From Ancylostoma caninum (taxonomy: Eukaryota; Nematoda; Chromadorea; Rhabditida; Ancylostomatidae): DNA of 64,000 bases. The notes below the pieces were generated by a model that was not told the DNA's origin, made no database searches, and saw only the letters and a program-made list of their open reading frames with translations. The stretch covers positions 186,001-250,000 of the forward strand of contig JBAJFG010000077.1 in assembly GCA_037903475.1 (NCBI GenBank), written 5' to 3'. Shown piece after piece: positions 51,601 to 63,235 of this stretch (position 1 is its first letter; each line of letters opens with the position of its first letter). The translations under genes were made by a program, and so were the position numbers.

Positions 51601-51869
51601 CAGTGGACGGCAATGGCGGTGGCCCATCTGCGGCCTCGAGAAGGACGCAGCGCAACCGCGCCGCCCGCGTCGTAAACAATGTTTTCTGCTGCTGTTATGC
51701 TATATTTAGAGCTTCTCTGCCCGATTTTAAGCATTTCTGACCAAATCGGGAAGAAAGCGACTAGAAATAGCATTCCAGTAGCAGACGACACCGGTCCCGG
51801 CGCGCGCGGCGCGGTTGCGCTGCGTCCTTCTCGAGGCCGCAGATGGGCCACCGCCATTGCCGTCCACTG
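51601..51869. mobile_element. Tc1/mariner-type MITE, 269 bp, TA target duplication
   Basis: Starts CAGTGGACGGCAATGGCGG and ends CCGCCATTGCCGTCCACTG. Inverted ends of at least 65 bp appear perfect, and TA flanks both sides (51,599-51,600 and 51,870-51,871). CAGT ends with a TA duplication are the Tc1/mariner pattern. The middle contains a second palindrome around GCCCGATTTTAAGC and ACCAAATCGGG. No ORF. Perfect arms suggest a recent insertion. Confidence 0.85.
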
Positions 51870-52556
51870 TATATACCTGCTGGATTGCAGGCCTTGCAAT
51901 GAAGTCTATATAGAGTAAACGAGAAGAAAACTAAGTGTGTGCATTGACGAACATACGACAGCAAAGAAAAGAGGAAATGTAACATGAGCACAAGGTTGAG
52001 GAACACGATTGCAAGGATGTCAATGTCAAATGCATGAGACTGACCGCTGAAAGTAAGATTTACGCAAGGAAAGCGTTGAAAACGGCTTCGATTCCCATTG
52101 AGAATCTAGGAATGGATAATGAAAATGAGTGCCTTTAATATCATTACGCAGCAGGAGTGGCCATCGCGTACAATGTCAAGGGTTCCCTCCTCTGCTAGGC
52201 TACACTTTTTGCGAAAGCTTAAAGTGTGTGCGGTGGCCGAATATAGCTGTGAAAGCGTGAGTTCAGAATTACTCGAGCAATTTGCTTTAAATTTATCATG
52301 AAAAATACCGGTATACGTCATCTACCTAAATATATGTATAGTCAAGGGTTCCATCCCCTCCGAGGCTAAAATTTTTGCACGACGTACAATAACGTGCGTT
52401 AGTAGTAGGATCGAGGCAATCGAACGTTATGCACCGAATAATTTTTTTATCTGGATGCAGGACTAAGTAAGACTATCTGTACGAGCGTTGGCTCGCGCAG
52501 AGGTATGCTCGTAGATGGACATGAATAGGAGGGGCTCTAGCCCGTTGAAGAGCCTA

Positions 52557-53245
52557 TTTTTCAGTTTTTAATAGTCGAAGGTTTGCTCTTTCAGGCTATT
52601 TGGCTCCTTTTTCCGTAGTTGCCTCCATCGTGATTCAACTCCGTCGATAAAAACATGTGAAAAAGGCCACTTTTATCGACGAAACCTTATCTCGGTTGTT
52701 CCTGTGCTGAATCTTTTCTCTTGAACATGGAGGCCTGGAATTCTGTCATAAAGCACTGTTGGGTAGGGTCCATAGAATGCAGGACTGGATAGGACTGGCA
52801 GTACGAACGTGCAAAAATTTTCACCTAAAATTTCTCCTTACTCGGAGGCATGGCTGTAGTTGGAATATAATAATATGGAATAATAATATGAATATCAGGA
52901 GAATTAACCAGTTGAGATGCCGGTTCCTTCTCAGTTTTAATTAGTAGAAGGTTTGTGCTCTCAGGCAGTACAGTTCTCTTTCCCGCAAATGACATCCTTC
53001 TTGCTTCGACCTAGTCGACAAAAACAAGTAGAAAAGGTCATTTTTATCGACTACACATCACTTCCGTAATTCCTGTGCTGAATCTTTCCTAATGATGCTG
53101 GAGTGCTGAACCTCGTAGACAAAGCAGAGCTGGGTCGGATCTACAGTAAGACTTCTTGTCTGCTTCCAGGGGTGAGCAGGACTAGCAGTACGTATGCACA
53201 ATAATAAACATTCAAAATTCAGCCTCGCTCGGAAGCATGGCCATA
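52557..53245. repeat. Diverged tandem duplication, about 340-370 bp unit
   Basis: 52,557-52,865 and 52,930-53,245 share, in the same order, AGTTTTTAATAGTCGAAGGTTTG, TCGATAAAAACATG, TTTTTATCGAC, TTCCTGTGCTGAATCTTT, GGACTGGCAGTACG and CTCGGAGGCATGGC, with frequent substitutions and indels. No gene content is recognised. Confidence 0.65.
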
Positions 53246-53864
53246 GCACTAGAAGAAGTAGTACACGAATTCTCCACCAGAACCAAGATCCCCCCCCCCC
53301 CCGCTCATGATTTATCAACACACGCTTCCACCTTGACATACAACATAACTGCAGTCTGCAGTAAAACTGTTCAAACACAAGAATATTTGACATATTTATA
53401 CCCATGTCACCTCACTTTGTTTGGCCCCAACTATTTTGTTCGATCCTGCTTTTAACCAGCTGCTTTGAATCTTCCATTTGTCCTTTCCAAATAAAATAAT
53501 TTATTAGTTAGAATATATATTATTATTACAACAGCAACCTCAGAACCAAATAACGTTTTCTACTGTAATTTGGCGCAAATCAGCATACCGTTTCAGAGAT
53601 CGGTGCACCCGGGCCTTACATTATGTTTTCTTATATTAAGTGGATGACTACAATCTATTCAATCACAATTTAGTAGATGTTATTTTAGAGGTTATCTGGC
53701 CTCACTTTATGTGCAAACGTGGTAACTTAGAATGCAGACTGACAATGACTCGGTAAGTAACACAACCGCAAATACCACAGCTATCAAAGGCGATCACAGG
53801 CAGGTCAATGTGTCCAAAGAGTAGCAGTAAAAAGAAGGAATGCTCAAATTATTGCAATGAAATA

Positions 53865-56800
53865 CTAAAATTGTTCCACAAGAGCTTCTACGAGGTATGC
53901 TGAGACAGTGTCCTTGCTGCTCCGAATTGTTAAGCGGTACATCTGAAAATAGTTTCGGTAAATAAACATGTAAATAGAAAAGAAAACTCCCCCAGCTGCG
54001 ATGGCAAATAGAAAGCAGAACATGTATTATGTTAAAATGAGCACCTTCGCCTGTTTGTTGGGCTCCAAACGAATAAGAGTCCCGATTTGTTGGGTCTGTG
54101 TATGAATGATGCCGGCACAAACGTAATTATCGGGATTGGGATCAACATCTGCGAGCAGCTTTGCACCAAGGCCAGAGAGCTTCTGCGCCACTAGGGCTGG
54201 ATCCATCGATAATTTTGCAGGGAAAATCTTCTGGCATTCCTGGGATGGCTGTCCCAAAGCTTTCCATCTAAATTCCGCACGAAGGCTGTGAAAAATTCTG
54301 GATTCAGTATGCGTGCTGAATAAAAACGGATTACCTTGCGAAGAACTGATCTGATGCCATTTCTGTTGGTTCGAAGAACTTGTTGACAAAAACTGGCAGG
54401 TACAAAGATTTGTCAAATGTATGAGATTGACCTGAGCGATCCCTAAACATTTGTACTTCTTCGTTTTGATTAGATACCAATTGGAGAAAAATCCTTACAC
54501 ATAATTGAACTTCAAATGGATAATAGGCATTTTCCCAAATTCTTGTACGCAAACAAAATTGATTAGCTGTTGCACTTGCGTTCCCGCTTGTATCACTGGA
54601 TCCATGGGCTTAGCCTGAAATGGTACTGATAGCTGAACATGACACCTTGGTCATGATGAAACGGTAAACCTGTTCAACCATTAGCAGCAAAATGTCAAAT
54701 ATTAGTTGTAAAAGTAAAAGATAATATTGTCATTAGTGACCTGGAAAATTTCCGCTACGCCTGCCATCCATTCATATTGTCATCTGTGCCTGCATACCAT
54801 GGTTTACCGTTATCTAGTTATCTCTAAAGCTGGCGCTATACACCACGTGGAGTACAGCACCTGCATCGACGGTGACCAACATAGGCGGCTGCGGCGACGC
54901 TCCGCTTACAATCGTCATGCCCAATTGTCACAGTCGCCGGCGACGCTGATCATACACTTCACGTGGAGTATAGGGCCACCCTAACATGTCGACCAAAGGT
55001 GGGCTTTTTAGATATGACGAGATGGAGGGAAGGTAAGCACTGAGGAAATCGGTCAATTACATCCTGGTATATGGACTATACACCATGAGGACAATTTATA
55101 CTATGATGCGTGCGTCAGACGCATGCATCCATTTGCAAAGGATTGTCCATGAACACCGATCAACGCGACATGTTCGTCCTCATGAAAAGAACGTGCGGCC
55201 GCCGCGAGGGCGTAAACGCGTGCGTCTAAGCTGCGCCAGCGGTGCGGCTAGCCCCATCCTTCATCATATAGATTCATGGGCGTCAAACACATGCATCTCG
55301 TACAAATTGTCCTTTAGCATGTCGAAGCCAACTAATACCAAACGCCTGCGTTCGTCCGACTCACAACTGAGAAATGAAGGGTTGTTCAAGATGTAGTCTA
55401 GGCACGAGAAGAACGCACACATTTATAGCACAGCGCCTAATCACAGCGGTGACGGTACATTCCCATAACTGCATTCACCGACCATTAAATAGTTCGCGAA
55501 TGAACGACAAGCAATCAAGTTTTATCCTGTTGCCTGGCGGGAGTCGCATGTTTTTATGTTTTCATTCTTTTCTTCAACGAGCTTACAAAAGCTTTCGAAC
55601 TTGTGAAGTTAATCATTCGTTATTTCAAGTTATTTAAGATGAACTCCTGGCACTACAATTATGGAGAGTGCAGAGTTCTCCTTTTAAAGAGCAAAAAAAG
55701 ATCAAACGAACAAAACTAGACAAGAACCGTTAATTACTCAAGTGCGCAATAAATCCGCAAGTCCTCGCAAGCAAACTCAAACCTGTGCTTGTAGTTGTAC
55801 AGCAAGTGCACCGGGACAACTGACTACAGGTGCGAATTCCGTAAAAGGAGCAGATGTTTTGTTGCCATAGAACATTCCTAGCCGAGCGAGGTTGGTGCGT
55901 GCTTCAAGCTTACAGCCAATTTGGATCACGTCATCTTCATAGAGGACACCATTGTTCTTTACCACGAATCTGCATAAATGATGTGTCGGAGGCCCATTTC
56001 AACAATACTGAGAAACGAGGCTAAGAAATCCACTGACTTAAGGTAATCCTGCTTATTAGCAACATCTATTTCATCTCCCGGAGCGCTAACCGGGGCTTGA
56101 GATGGAGCCTGTGCAGTCGGCTGCCCGAATATATCAACCAGCGAGCTAAAAATCCTTGGAATTAATTAGGAATGAGGGAGTGATGTAAGTCAAAAAAAGT
56201 AACGAATTTCACCCTGAGCCTCCTCCATTCGCCGGTTGCGCGAAATCAACTAGAGAGGCGGCTCCACCATCCTGAAAATAGCGACCATGATTGCGCAGAT
56301 CACAAGAAGGCAGAAAAGCATAGTCACCTTAGCTGACGAAACAGTGGGACGAATCTTTCTCTCTTTTTCAACATTCTCCAATTCTTCCACTTGAGGTTTA
56401 CTCTTCTTTAATTTCGCCAGCAGACTGCTTTCCTTTTCCGGGAAAGGTGGCATCTCTTCCAATATCTGAACATTCTTGAATTAATTCGTTCAAACCATGC
56501 ATGGTCTGTATAAACCTTGCGTATCTATGCGATGTTTTTCGAGGACATTCAATGGAGAAAAAAGGAAGCAGTTGTATGATCTACGGTTTCAAACGAATAC
56601 CTCAAGCAACCTGAGAGACACCACTAAACAGCAAAACTATCAAAAAAGAATTCACCGTAGCAAGAACATCGGGACTAGCAACTTTGCTCATTTGAAGGTA
56701 CTCCACTGCACGCTGTTGCAGTTCAGCATCAGGATTTCTTAGATTGTGATCGATTTGATAGACCTGAACTCAAAACGCTATATTTTGAGAAAAAAAAAAC

Positions 56801-59800
56801 AGAGAAGAGTGATCTGGACCGTGAGAAATTCTAGAAATTTGTTTCTCAACCGCACCTGTTGAATAATGTGTTTTATCTCGGGAAACAAATTACAGAACTT
56901 TACGTAGGTTGTCAAAAGAAGGCAACGTGTTGCGATGCTACACAGCGGGAACTTGGAATGTAGCAATTCGAACTGAATTTGTGGGCTGAAAAGAAGAAAT
57001 CAAATTAAAAAATAAATAGAATGGAAAACCTTATCTCGAGACATTCTGATCCTGCTGCTGACTAACCTTGACCGCTGGTCTCCAGCTATGAGATTTCCAA
57101 ACTCTCCCAAGATGTAACCTCCCACTTTCACCATATTTTCATGGCAGGCAGGTCTCTGAAAACAACTAATAAGAATAAATAATGGAACGAAAAGGTGACA
57201 CAATAGTGCGATTAGAAAAGACTTCAACCTTGTCGCTTTTACCACTTCAACTTTGTCACGCATCAAATAACCTAGTATGCATACAAGAACGGATCTTATC
57301 GCTTCAGTGGAATAGAAGCCCTTGTCGAAAAAATCAGAGTCAAATTTCAAAACAAGCAGAAACCTTACAAGTGACGTTTACTGTGATTGCAGTACTGCAT
57401 GCATGCTTTCATCTGTAATATCATCACATTGAATTTGGCGTTGTATAGTTATGCCAATTGCTGGTGATCTATGGGAATGTAGCGGCGCGGATATGACCAC
57501 ATGCCAACACGAACATGAAGTGGTGCATAAAAAAGCACACACACGCACACAAGTTTACCTGAAGAGCTTCAAACACAGTTTTTGCTGCGTATCCTTGCAC
57601 ATCTTCACGATTAACGACTATCTGGAAAGGAAAAATTGAACGAAGAAAATGGAAATATGAAATCAGGATATAATTCACTGTTAATCTTGGGAAAGGCCAC
57701 ACCTGAATTACTCGGTACCAGACTTCTTCTGACACGTAATCGCCAGCTATTCGAATTAACTTCAAAATTACATCCACATACCACGTATAGTCTGTTGCAT
57801 ACTTTTCGGCAAGAATGGCAACTTTCAGCACCTGCAAGAAGACTCACCATGGATAAAAAATGATACAGAACTACCAAAAGAGGAAATTCATTAGCTAAAT
57901 TATTGTTTGATAATGGAAAGCACTTGGAACTGACCATTTCTTCTCTAATAGAGTAGTCAGCTGTTTCCAGATAAGCTAGCATTTCTGAGACTATTTCATT
58001 TGCATTTGTTCGGTCGCACATGGCATATAGCAAATCAACCGCACGTTGTCGCACCGAGACATCCCTGAAAGGATCCAATTTCATGTCCTGATGCAGGACC
58101 ACCAACAATTCGATCTAAGGTAGCCGCTATACTCCTCGAGGAGTATGGCACCTTGCGTCGCCGTCGCCGGCGACTGCGGCCGCCAATGTTGGCGACCGCT
58201 CACAATCGATTTGCACCGAAGCCGCAGTCGCAAACATCGGCTGCCGCCGATCGCCAATGTTGGCGACCATTCGATAGGCACCGACGCCGCAGTCGCTATT
58301 ATCGGCGGCCGCCGATGTTCGCGATCGCCAGTCGCCAACTTCGGCGGCCGCCGCGACGCCCCGCCCACAATCGACGCGCACCGGTGTCGCATTTGCCGGC
58401 GACGGCGACGCAGGGTGCTACAGTCAAGGACTATAGCGGCAGTGTAAAATTTAGAAGTACCGTTCAGTCTTGAGGCTGTTGATAATTGTTTCTTGATGTT
58501 TCTTTACGGTTTCGTGGGAGAACTCCGATGTTGCCAACAAGCACATGGATTCGAGCGCAAGATATCTTAACAAGAAACAATAGGAATAAGAAGCTATCCA
58601 GTTTTCCTGTGCTTATAACCGGGAAACAACTACCGAAGATTCGTTTCTCGGTGAGCAAGGAAAGTGCCAAGTTGGTTACAGGCACGAACAAGAAGATTGG
58701 CTTCGCTATCCATGTGAATGATAAGAGCGATTGCTTCAAACAAAACCGCATTTTTAGCGTTTGAATGTTGTACCTGAAAAAAAAAGGAAGAATGACCTCA
58801 GAATGTTGAAGTATGTATCCATACCTTTTTCGACTTGGGAGCGTCCTGTGCCTTATTCAGTACACCTTCAAGGCACTCAAGCAAGCGAGCTTTATTGGAC
58901 GGATCTTCTGAAAATGAGAAACTAGACATCATCTCTAGCTGTCGAAAGAGGTGCTCATAGCTTACCTGGAGGTGGATAGTTTTGAAGGAGACGCAGCAGT
59001 TTCACACAAAGCCAAGGCGCCGGGACAAAATAGTATGTGTAGTCTTGCAGATCCGTGTATGTTGCTGTCACTATTCTGCTCAGTCGAGAAATTGCGAGAG
59101 GTACGCACCCCTTAACGATGTTCGATGATCATTTTAAGTTCTGATTTTGATTTCATTCCCTGAGAACATACGGATCGACCCTTACATGAAGAACTCAAGT
59201 GGACCATCCATCTGCGAGAATCAGAAGCAAAAAAGAAACAAACCTTGTACTCTTCGGGCCACTTCTTCGACAACGACTCAATCAGAGAAGCTGCCGATGT
59301 CACAACGCCCTGGATAAACAACGATCGCAATGACCCAACAAAAACTTCAAAAGATTCAATGAATACCATGTGTGAGTCGTTTAATAGATGTACAATTCTG
59401 CTTGCGTATTCACCCGGTTGTATTATGTCAGGAGCAGTGCGGAACAGCTTCAGAAGACATAAGGCGGCAGACTGTTTCACAAAATCGATAGTGTCCCTGA
59501 AACGAAAATGGATGCTATCAGATAGGGTGAAAGTGATAATAGCCTTCGCAACCTCAACAATATTTCGGAAGGTATTGGTTAACAAGGGATTAGTTAAGAA
59601 ACAACATCCCAATATTTAAGACGTTTATCCGAGATCAGGTGCGAGGAAGTATCAGGCTGATGCGAAAGAAATGGCGCAACCTTTTTGAAAAACAAGTTGT
59701 TTGGACAAAGTATGTAGGACGAAGAGAGCTGTTTTGTTCTGCAAATGCGAAGAATTTCTACTACAGTTAGCTATTGCGAAATAGATGAGAATGTCCAGAT

Positions 59801-61229
59801 ACATGGTACGGTACGCAATTTTCCAAATCTCGAGGATTTTTCTACGACAGTGCCTCAAAACATTCAGTAAGTGAACAGTCCCAGCTAAAGTTTTGCGATC
59901 TTCCGAACAGTTTCTGTAGAAATATTCGAGTTGGAAGCTACGCGATTCAATCTGATCGAAGTGTCGTTGGTGGTACTGTTCTTGGTAGTTACCACACAAT
60001 ATTCCCAACCGTTTTTGCAGGGAAGTAACGGCGTTTAGCAAATTCAGTATCATGGGGTGCGCAATCGCTGAGACTTGACAATGCAATGACGAAATCTCCC
60101 TATAACTTCTGAAGGAGTCCAAGGTCGTGAACCAAAATTCTCAGGCTATTTGTAGAAGCTAACAATCGTGTTACCACGAAAGGCAGATGACAGCTACTTT
60201 GCTGTTTTCTATCTAGCATGTGGAAAAAGGTATCCATACATAAGAGCGACCCTGTAGTATTATCTGAACCGATGAGAGTCTAAACATACCCAGATACTAG
60301 AAGCTTGGGCAGGTCACTGGAAAATGCTTCGGCCATGTCCCTACTACCGATATTTGAGATGCACTGCAGAGCAAGATTGACGTGGATAGGGTTGCGAGAC
60401 GTTAGATCATTACGAATCGCCTGCACGATCAGCTTCATCAAGTCGGAATTTTGCTCGATGAGAACGGAGATGAATAAGTAGCCCTGGAAATCAACAGAAG
60501 TTATTTCACGGCCGCTGATATTACAGCTTTTGAAGCCCTAGTCTTAGTCTCTTTTTGAGCAATATTGAACTGTTTCGGTGCAAACCATCATGGAAAGGGC
60601 ATTCGCTATCTTGTATTGTACAAAAATCCCTCTTGTCACCTTTATCAACCTCCACGTAGAGATTGGGGAACAACCTTCACTTTTCTGACCCCCATCTCAC
60701 CCCTGTCGAAGCTATGACCGTAAACCTGCAAAGATGGGGGTATGGTAACTACATATTTGTCAAGAAAATCTGAAGTTCCTGGAATCCTGGGTGTGGTATA
60801 GGGCACATAATATCATCGAAGTGAGAGTAATAAGCGGAGAAAAAAATGGGTTGATTGAACGTACTATTTGTTTTTCAGTGTACTTATTCGATGACAGCAG
60901 ATTGACTGCTTCCATGTGGCCAAAATCTATATCATTCCCGAGTAAAAATATGAACAGCAGCTTGCAAACGTATTTCTTCTTTTGGTATCCATCCAAAGTC
61001 TTGTCTCCTGAAAACGGAATCATGCAATAGTTAGTAGTAGAGGAGCATCTGCTAGTCGTGAAGTTATTACCAATTAAAGAATCAGTAACACCTTACCTTT
61101 GAACTTTGATCTGATATTTGCCAATTCTTTGTTTATTCGCTTCATTTCAGCCTCCTTGCTTTTACAGTTGCGAATGTCAGAGATAAACACAGCCAGACCA
61201 CGCATGCCATCTCCCTTTACCGCAGGCAT
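53865..61229 (-). CDS. apa-2: AP-2 complex subunit alpha (alpha-adaptin), 940 aa
   Basis: Large subunit of the clathrin adaptor AP-2, which binds PtdIns(4,5)P2 membranes, cargo and clathrin at the plasma membrane in endocytosis. 23 exons keep phase throughout: 61097-61229, 60865-61007, 60290-60483, 59367-59496, 59244-59309, 58966-59110, 58825-58907, 58634-58773, 58461-58565, 57935-58064, 57703-57831, 57559-57621, 57067-57155, 56856-56985, 56656-56763, 56328-56465, 56213-56271, 56038-56145, 55783-55969, 54499-54614, 54335-54442, 54045-54285, 53865-53942; they total 2,823 nt. Trunk landmarks: [20 protein letters not shown], the basic KKKYVCKLL lipid-binding region, [19 protein letters not shown] helices. 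Then a short hinge ([19 protein letters not shown]) and the appendage ([34 protein letters not shown]), ending VEALVEQF. The length matches the family. No defect is visible, so it should be functional. Confidence 0.97.
54615..55782. other. AP-2 alpha intron 19, repeat-rich
   Basis: The largest intron of the gene. It contains a GC-rich patch at 54,840-54,965 with two CACGTGGAGTA repeats, and the full repeat-B copy at 55,088-55,313. Confidence 0.7.
55088..55313. mobile_element. Dispersed repeat B, full copy (MITE-like, 226 bp)
   Basis: Left end AGGACAATTTATACTATGATGCGTGCGTC and right end (inverted) AGGACAATTTGTACGAGATGCATGTG define terminal inverted repeats of about 30 bp. The interior carries the GGCCGCCGCGAGGGCGTAAACG block found at 15,855 and 49,540. 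No target duplication is evident. Confidence 0.65.
58123..58440. repeat. GC-rich inverted repeat in AP-2 alpha intron 9
   Basis: GCCGCTATACTCCTCGAGGAG and CACCTTGCGTCGCCGTCGCCGG at the left are matched inverted at the right (CCGGCGACGGCGACGCAGGGTG, then GACTATAGCGGC). The interior is packed with GCGGCCGCC, GCGATCGCC and repeated CAATGTTGGCGACC units. It is far more CpG-rich than the surrounding intron, so a transposon-like insertion is likely. Confidence 0.7.
59652..60122 (-). CDS. Open reading frame inside AP-2 alpha intron 3, possible nested exon
   Basis: A 156-codon stop-free frame on the same strand as AP-2 alpha in the 793-bp intron 3. It is not part of alpha-adaptin, whose exons 3 and 4 join perfectly across it. 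The first 105 residues look like amphipathic helices rich in Arg, Gln, His and Leu ([27 protein letters not shown]); a hydrophobic patch ([12 protein letters not shown]) follows. The recorded start is TTG, and CCTTCAG at about 60,112 could be an acceptor. No family is recognised. It may be a nested gene's exon, a retained fragment, or chance. Confidence 0.25.
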   Translation of the reverse strand: MDSFRSYREISSLHCQVSAIAHPMILNLLNAVTSLQKRLGILCGNYQEQYHQRHFDQIESRSFQLEYFYRNCSEDRKTLAGTVHLLNVLRHCRRKILEIWKIAYRTMYLDILIYFAIANCSRNSSHLQNKTALFVLHTLSKQLVFQKGCAISFASA

Positions 61230-61980
61230 ATTGCCCTTCAATAAAGTTGGGATAAATTGTTAACTTCATGCACAAGACAGGAAAACTAGTCACACGAACT
61301 ATTTCGCACCTAATTTCGTTTCTGCTGTATTCGTGTAAAAAACAATCCTAGTGCATATACATTCGCTAACTAAACACTTTGTATATTCATGCCATGTTGC
61401 TTTGAGGACAAAGTACTCACGAAGAAAAAGGAATGTATGTATGTAAATACGTAGTAACGGTGAATACATACAACACATGCGTAGTAAGGGTAGCAGAGTA
61501 AAATACGAAAGGAAAAGGTGTTGCTTTAGAGATATACACAAAAGAATAAGGTAATCTGTGCCACAAAGCCCTAAATACAAATAATGATAACTTTATGCAT
61601 CAATGCCCACACATCCAGGGATGAAAGGAAGTGAAAGCGAAGCAAAGGGAAGAAACGGAAATCGATAAGCGACCCGCAGCAGCTTATCCCGAACAGGTTG
61701 AAGTTGGTTTTTTTTTTTATGTCGTTGTTGTCCAAGCCCTGAGATCCACCTTATAACATTCACATACACACTTCCATGACACTTACTAACTGCTTTCACG
61801 AGGTGACAAGAAGTCGTACAGAACCCTCTGGAGCCTCGTTTGGTTAGCCCGGTTCTGGAGTTGCTCCTTCGCGAACCGCGCCGCGGCGCCACAGCTTTAG
61901 CGCAGGACTTGCCAGTAGAGCGCGAAATTTCCCCTTTGCTCGGTCAGCAGTGGGGTTCATAAGCTGTTCCAGGATAATTA
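61230..61980. other. 5' flank of AP-2 alpha, no gene
   Basis: An acceptor-like TTATTGAAG lies 7 nt before the AP-2 alpha ATG and could be an SL trans-splice site. No other coding feature. GC-rich repeat sequence begins near 61,850. Confidence 0.45.
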
Positions 61981-62136
61981 CAGAGAACTCCAAACGGACG
62001 CAGTCAAGAGTCAGGACCGCGGCGCGGCTCTCTTGGGCAGAGTCACGGGAGCTCAGCATAGTGTGTGCCTGCGTCTCTGCCCATGAGGGCCGCGCCGCGA
62101 TCTCGACTCTTGTCCACGTACTTTTGGAGTTTCCTA
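61981..62136. mobile_element. Hairpin MITE-like repeat, about 156 bp
   Basis: GAACTCCAAACGGACG, AAGAGTC, CGCGGCGCGG and GGGCAGAG at the left recur inverted at the right (CTCTGCCC, CCGCGCCGCG, GACTCTTG, CTTTTGGAGTTTC). Arms are about 65 bp with a few mismatches. Confidence 0.65.
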
Positions 62137-62203
62137 TAGATATCAGCCTCTCGTTTTTCAAGACAGGACAAGCTTTTTGAGCAAACTCTAATATGTATCG
62201 ATA

Positions 62204-63013
62204 CAGTGCGTATCAAAATTAAGTATCCACCCCAACATGGGTAATATTTCGGCTCATACCGGTTTCCACATAAGGGAACTTGCTCCATAGAATTCTCCTA
62301 ATGCGTAAACCCTATATTCTTGTTCCCCATTATTTTCCACCGTTTGGCTCGGAATTCTTGTACATGAAAATTTTTTGTTTGTATCAAAATTATGTATCCA
62401 CTCACGACTGTTGAACAAATTTATCATAATAACCGGACATTCAATAATCGATCGGTCCACCATCGTTGCGGATGACTTCAAAAATCCTTCGTGGCATACT
62501 TTTTACGAGATTCTGTATGATGTTGTGGTCAATCTGGTCCCAAGCCTCCAGAATCGCCGATTTCAAATCGTCGACCGTGTTGTACTGCTTGTTATTCTGA
62601 TAAACTTGGCGTACAATTATGCCCCACATGTTCTCAACTGGGTTACAGTCTGGCGAACACGCCGGCCAGTCAATTGTACGCACGCAGTGCTCCTGGAGCC
62701 AACTTCTTGTTGAGTGAGACACGTGGACGGCGGCGTTATCTTGCTGGAAGACGAGAGAATGGCGCCTAGCACCTCTCAAAAAAGGTAGCAGATGCGTTTC
62801 CAGAACTTCTTGGTATTCGGAAGAATCCATCCTGCTAGAAACGAACGCCAGTTCTAGTTTTCCTGGGCCTCCAAACGCCGCCCAAGTCATAAGCGAACCG
62901 CCGCCAAAATTACGCCTTGAGAACATGAGTGGCTCCTTCCTTAAGTCCCTCCAATAATGACGGTACCCATCAGGGCCATCCAAATTAAATTTCTTCTCAT
63001 CACTGAAGATGAC
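62204..63013 (-). pseudogene. Truncated Tc1-like transposon with transposase C-terminal half
   Basis: The frame 63,013-62,441 follows a TTTCTAG acceptor and encodes the catalytic C-terminal half of a Tc1-type transposase: VIFSDEKKFNL (first Asp), FQQDNAAVHVS (second Asp), SPDCNPVENMWG (Glu), then MPRRI. The frame is intact to its stop. The N-terminal DNA-binding half and one terminal repeat are missing; sequence beyond 63,013 runs into the 59-bp minisatellite element. On the other side TACAGTGCGTATCAAAATTAAG (62,202) looks like the remaining terminal inverted repeat, with an internal partial repeat near 62,381. Not autonomous. Confidence 0.8.
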
Positions 63014-63106
63014 CTAGAAATCAGAATTGCTAAATTGACATCAATCATACTTTGTATAAATTACAGACATTATGTGACTCTGTGCGTGCGTGTGCACACG
63101 CACTGT

Positions 63107-63155
63107 GATTGGTCAGTGATGGTGATTGGTGGTGATTGCGAGATCATATAAAAGA
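63107..63155 (+). promoter_or_regulatory. Promoter-like cluster (inverted CCAAT boxes and TATA)
   Basis: Two GATTGG motifs (63,107 and 63,124) precede CATATAAAAG (63,146-63,155), 80 bp before the 59-bp array. The spacing fits a pol II promoter, but no gene is seen downstream in the window. Confidence 0.25.
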
Positions 63156-63235
63156 CTAAGAACGGGTATGGTGTGGTGGAGTGGGGTAGAGAGATGGTCG
63201 ACCAGAAGGTCCAGCGATGTGCAACGGTGCCTCAT

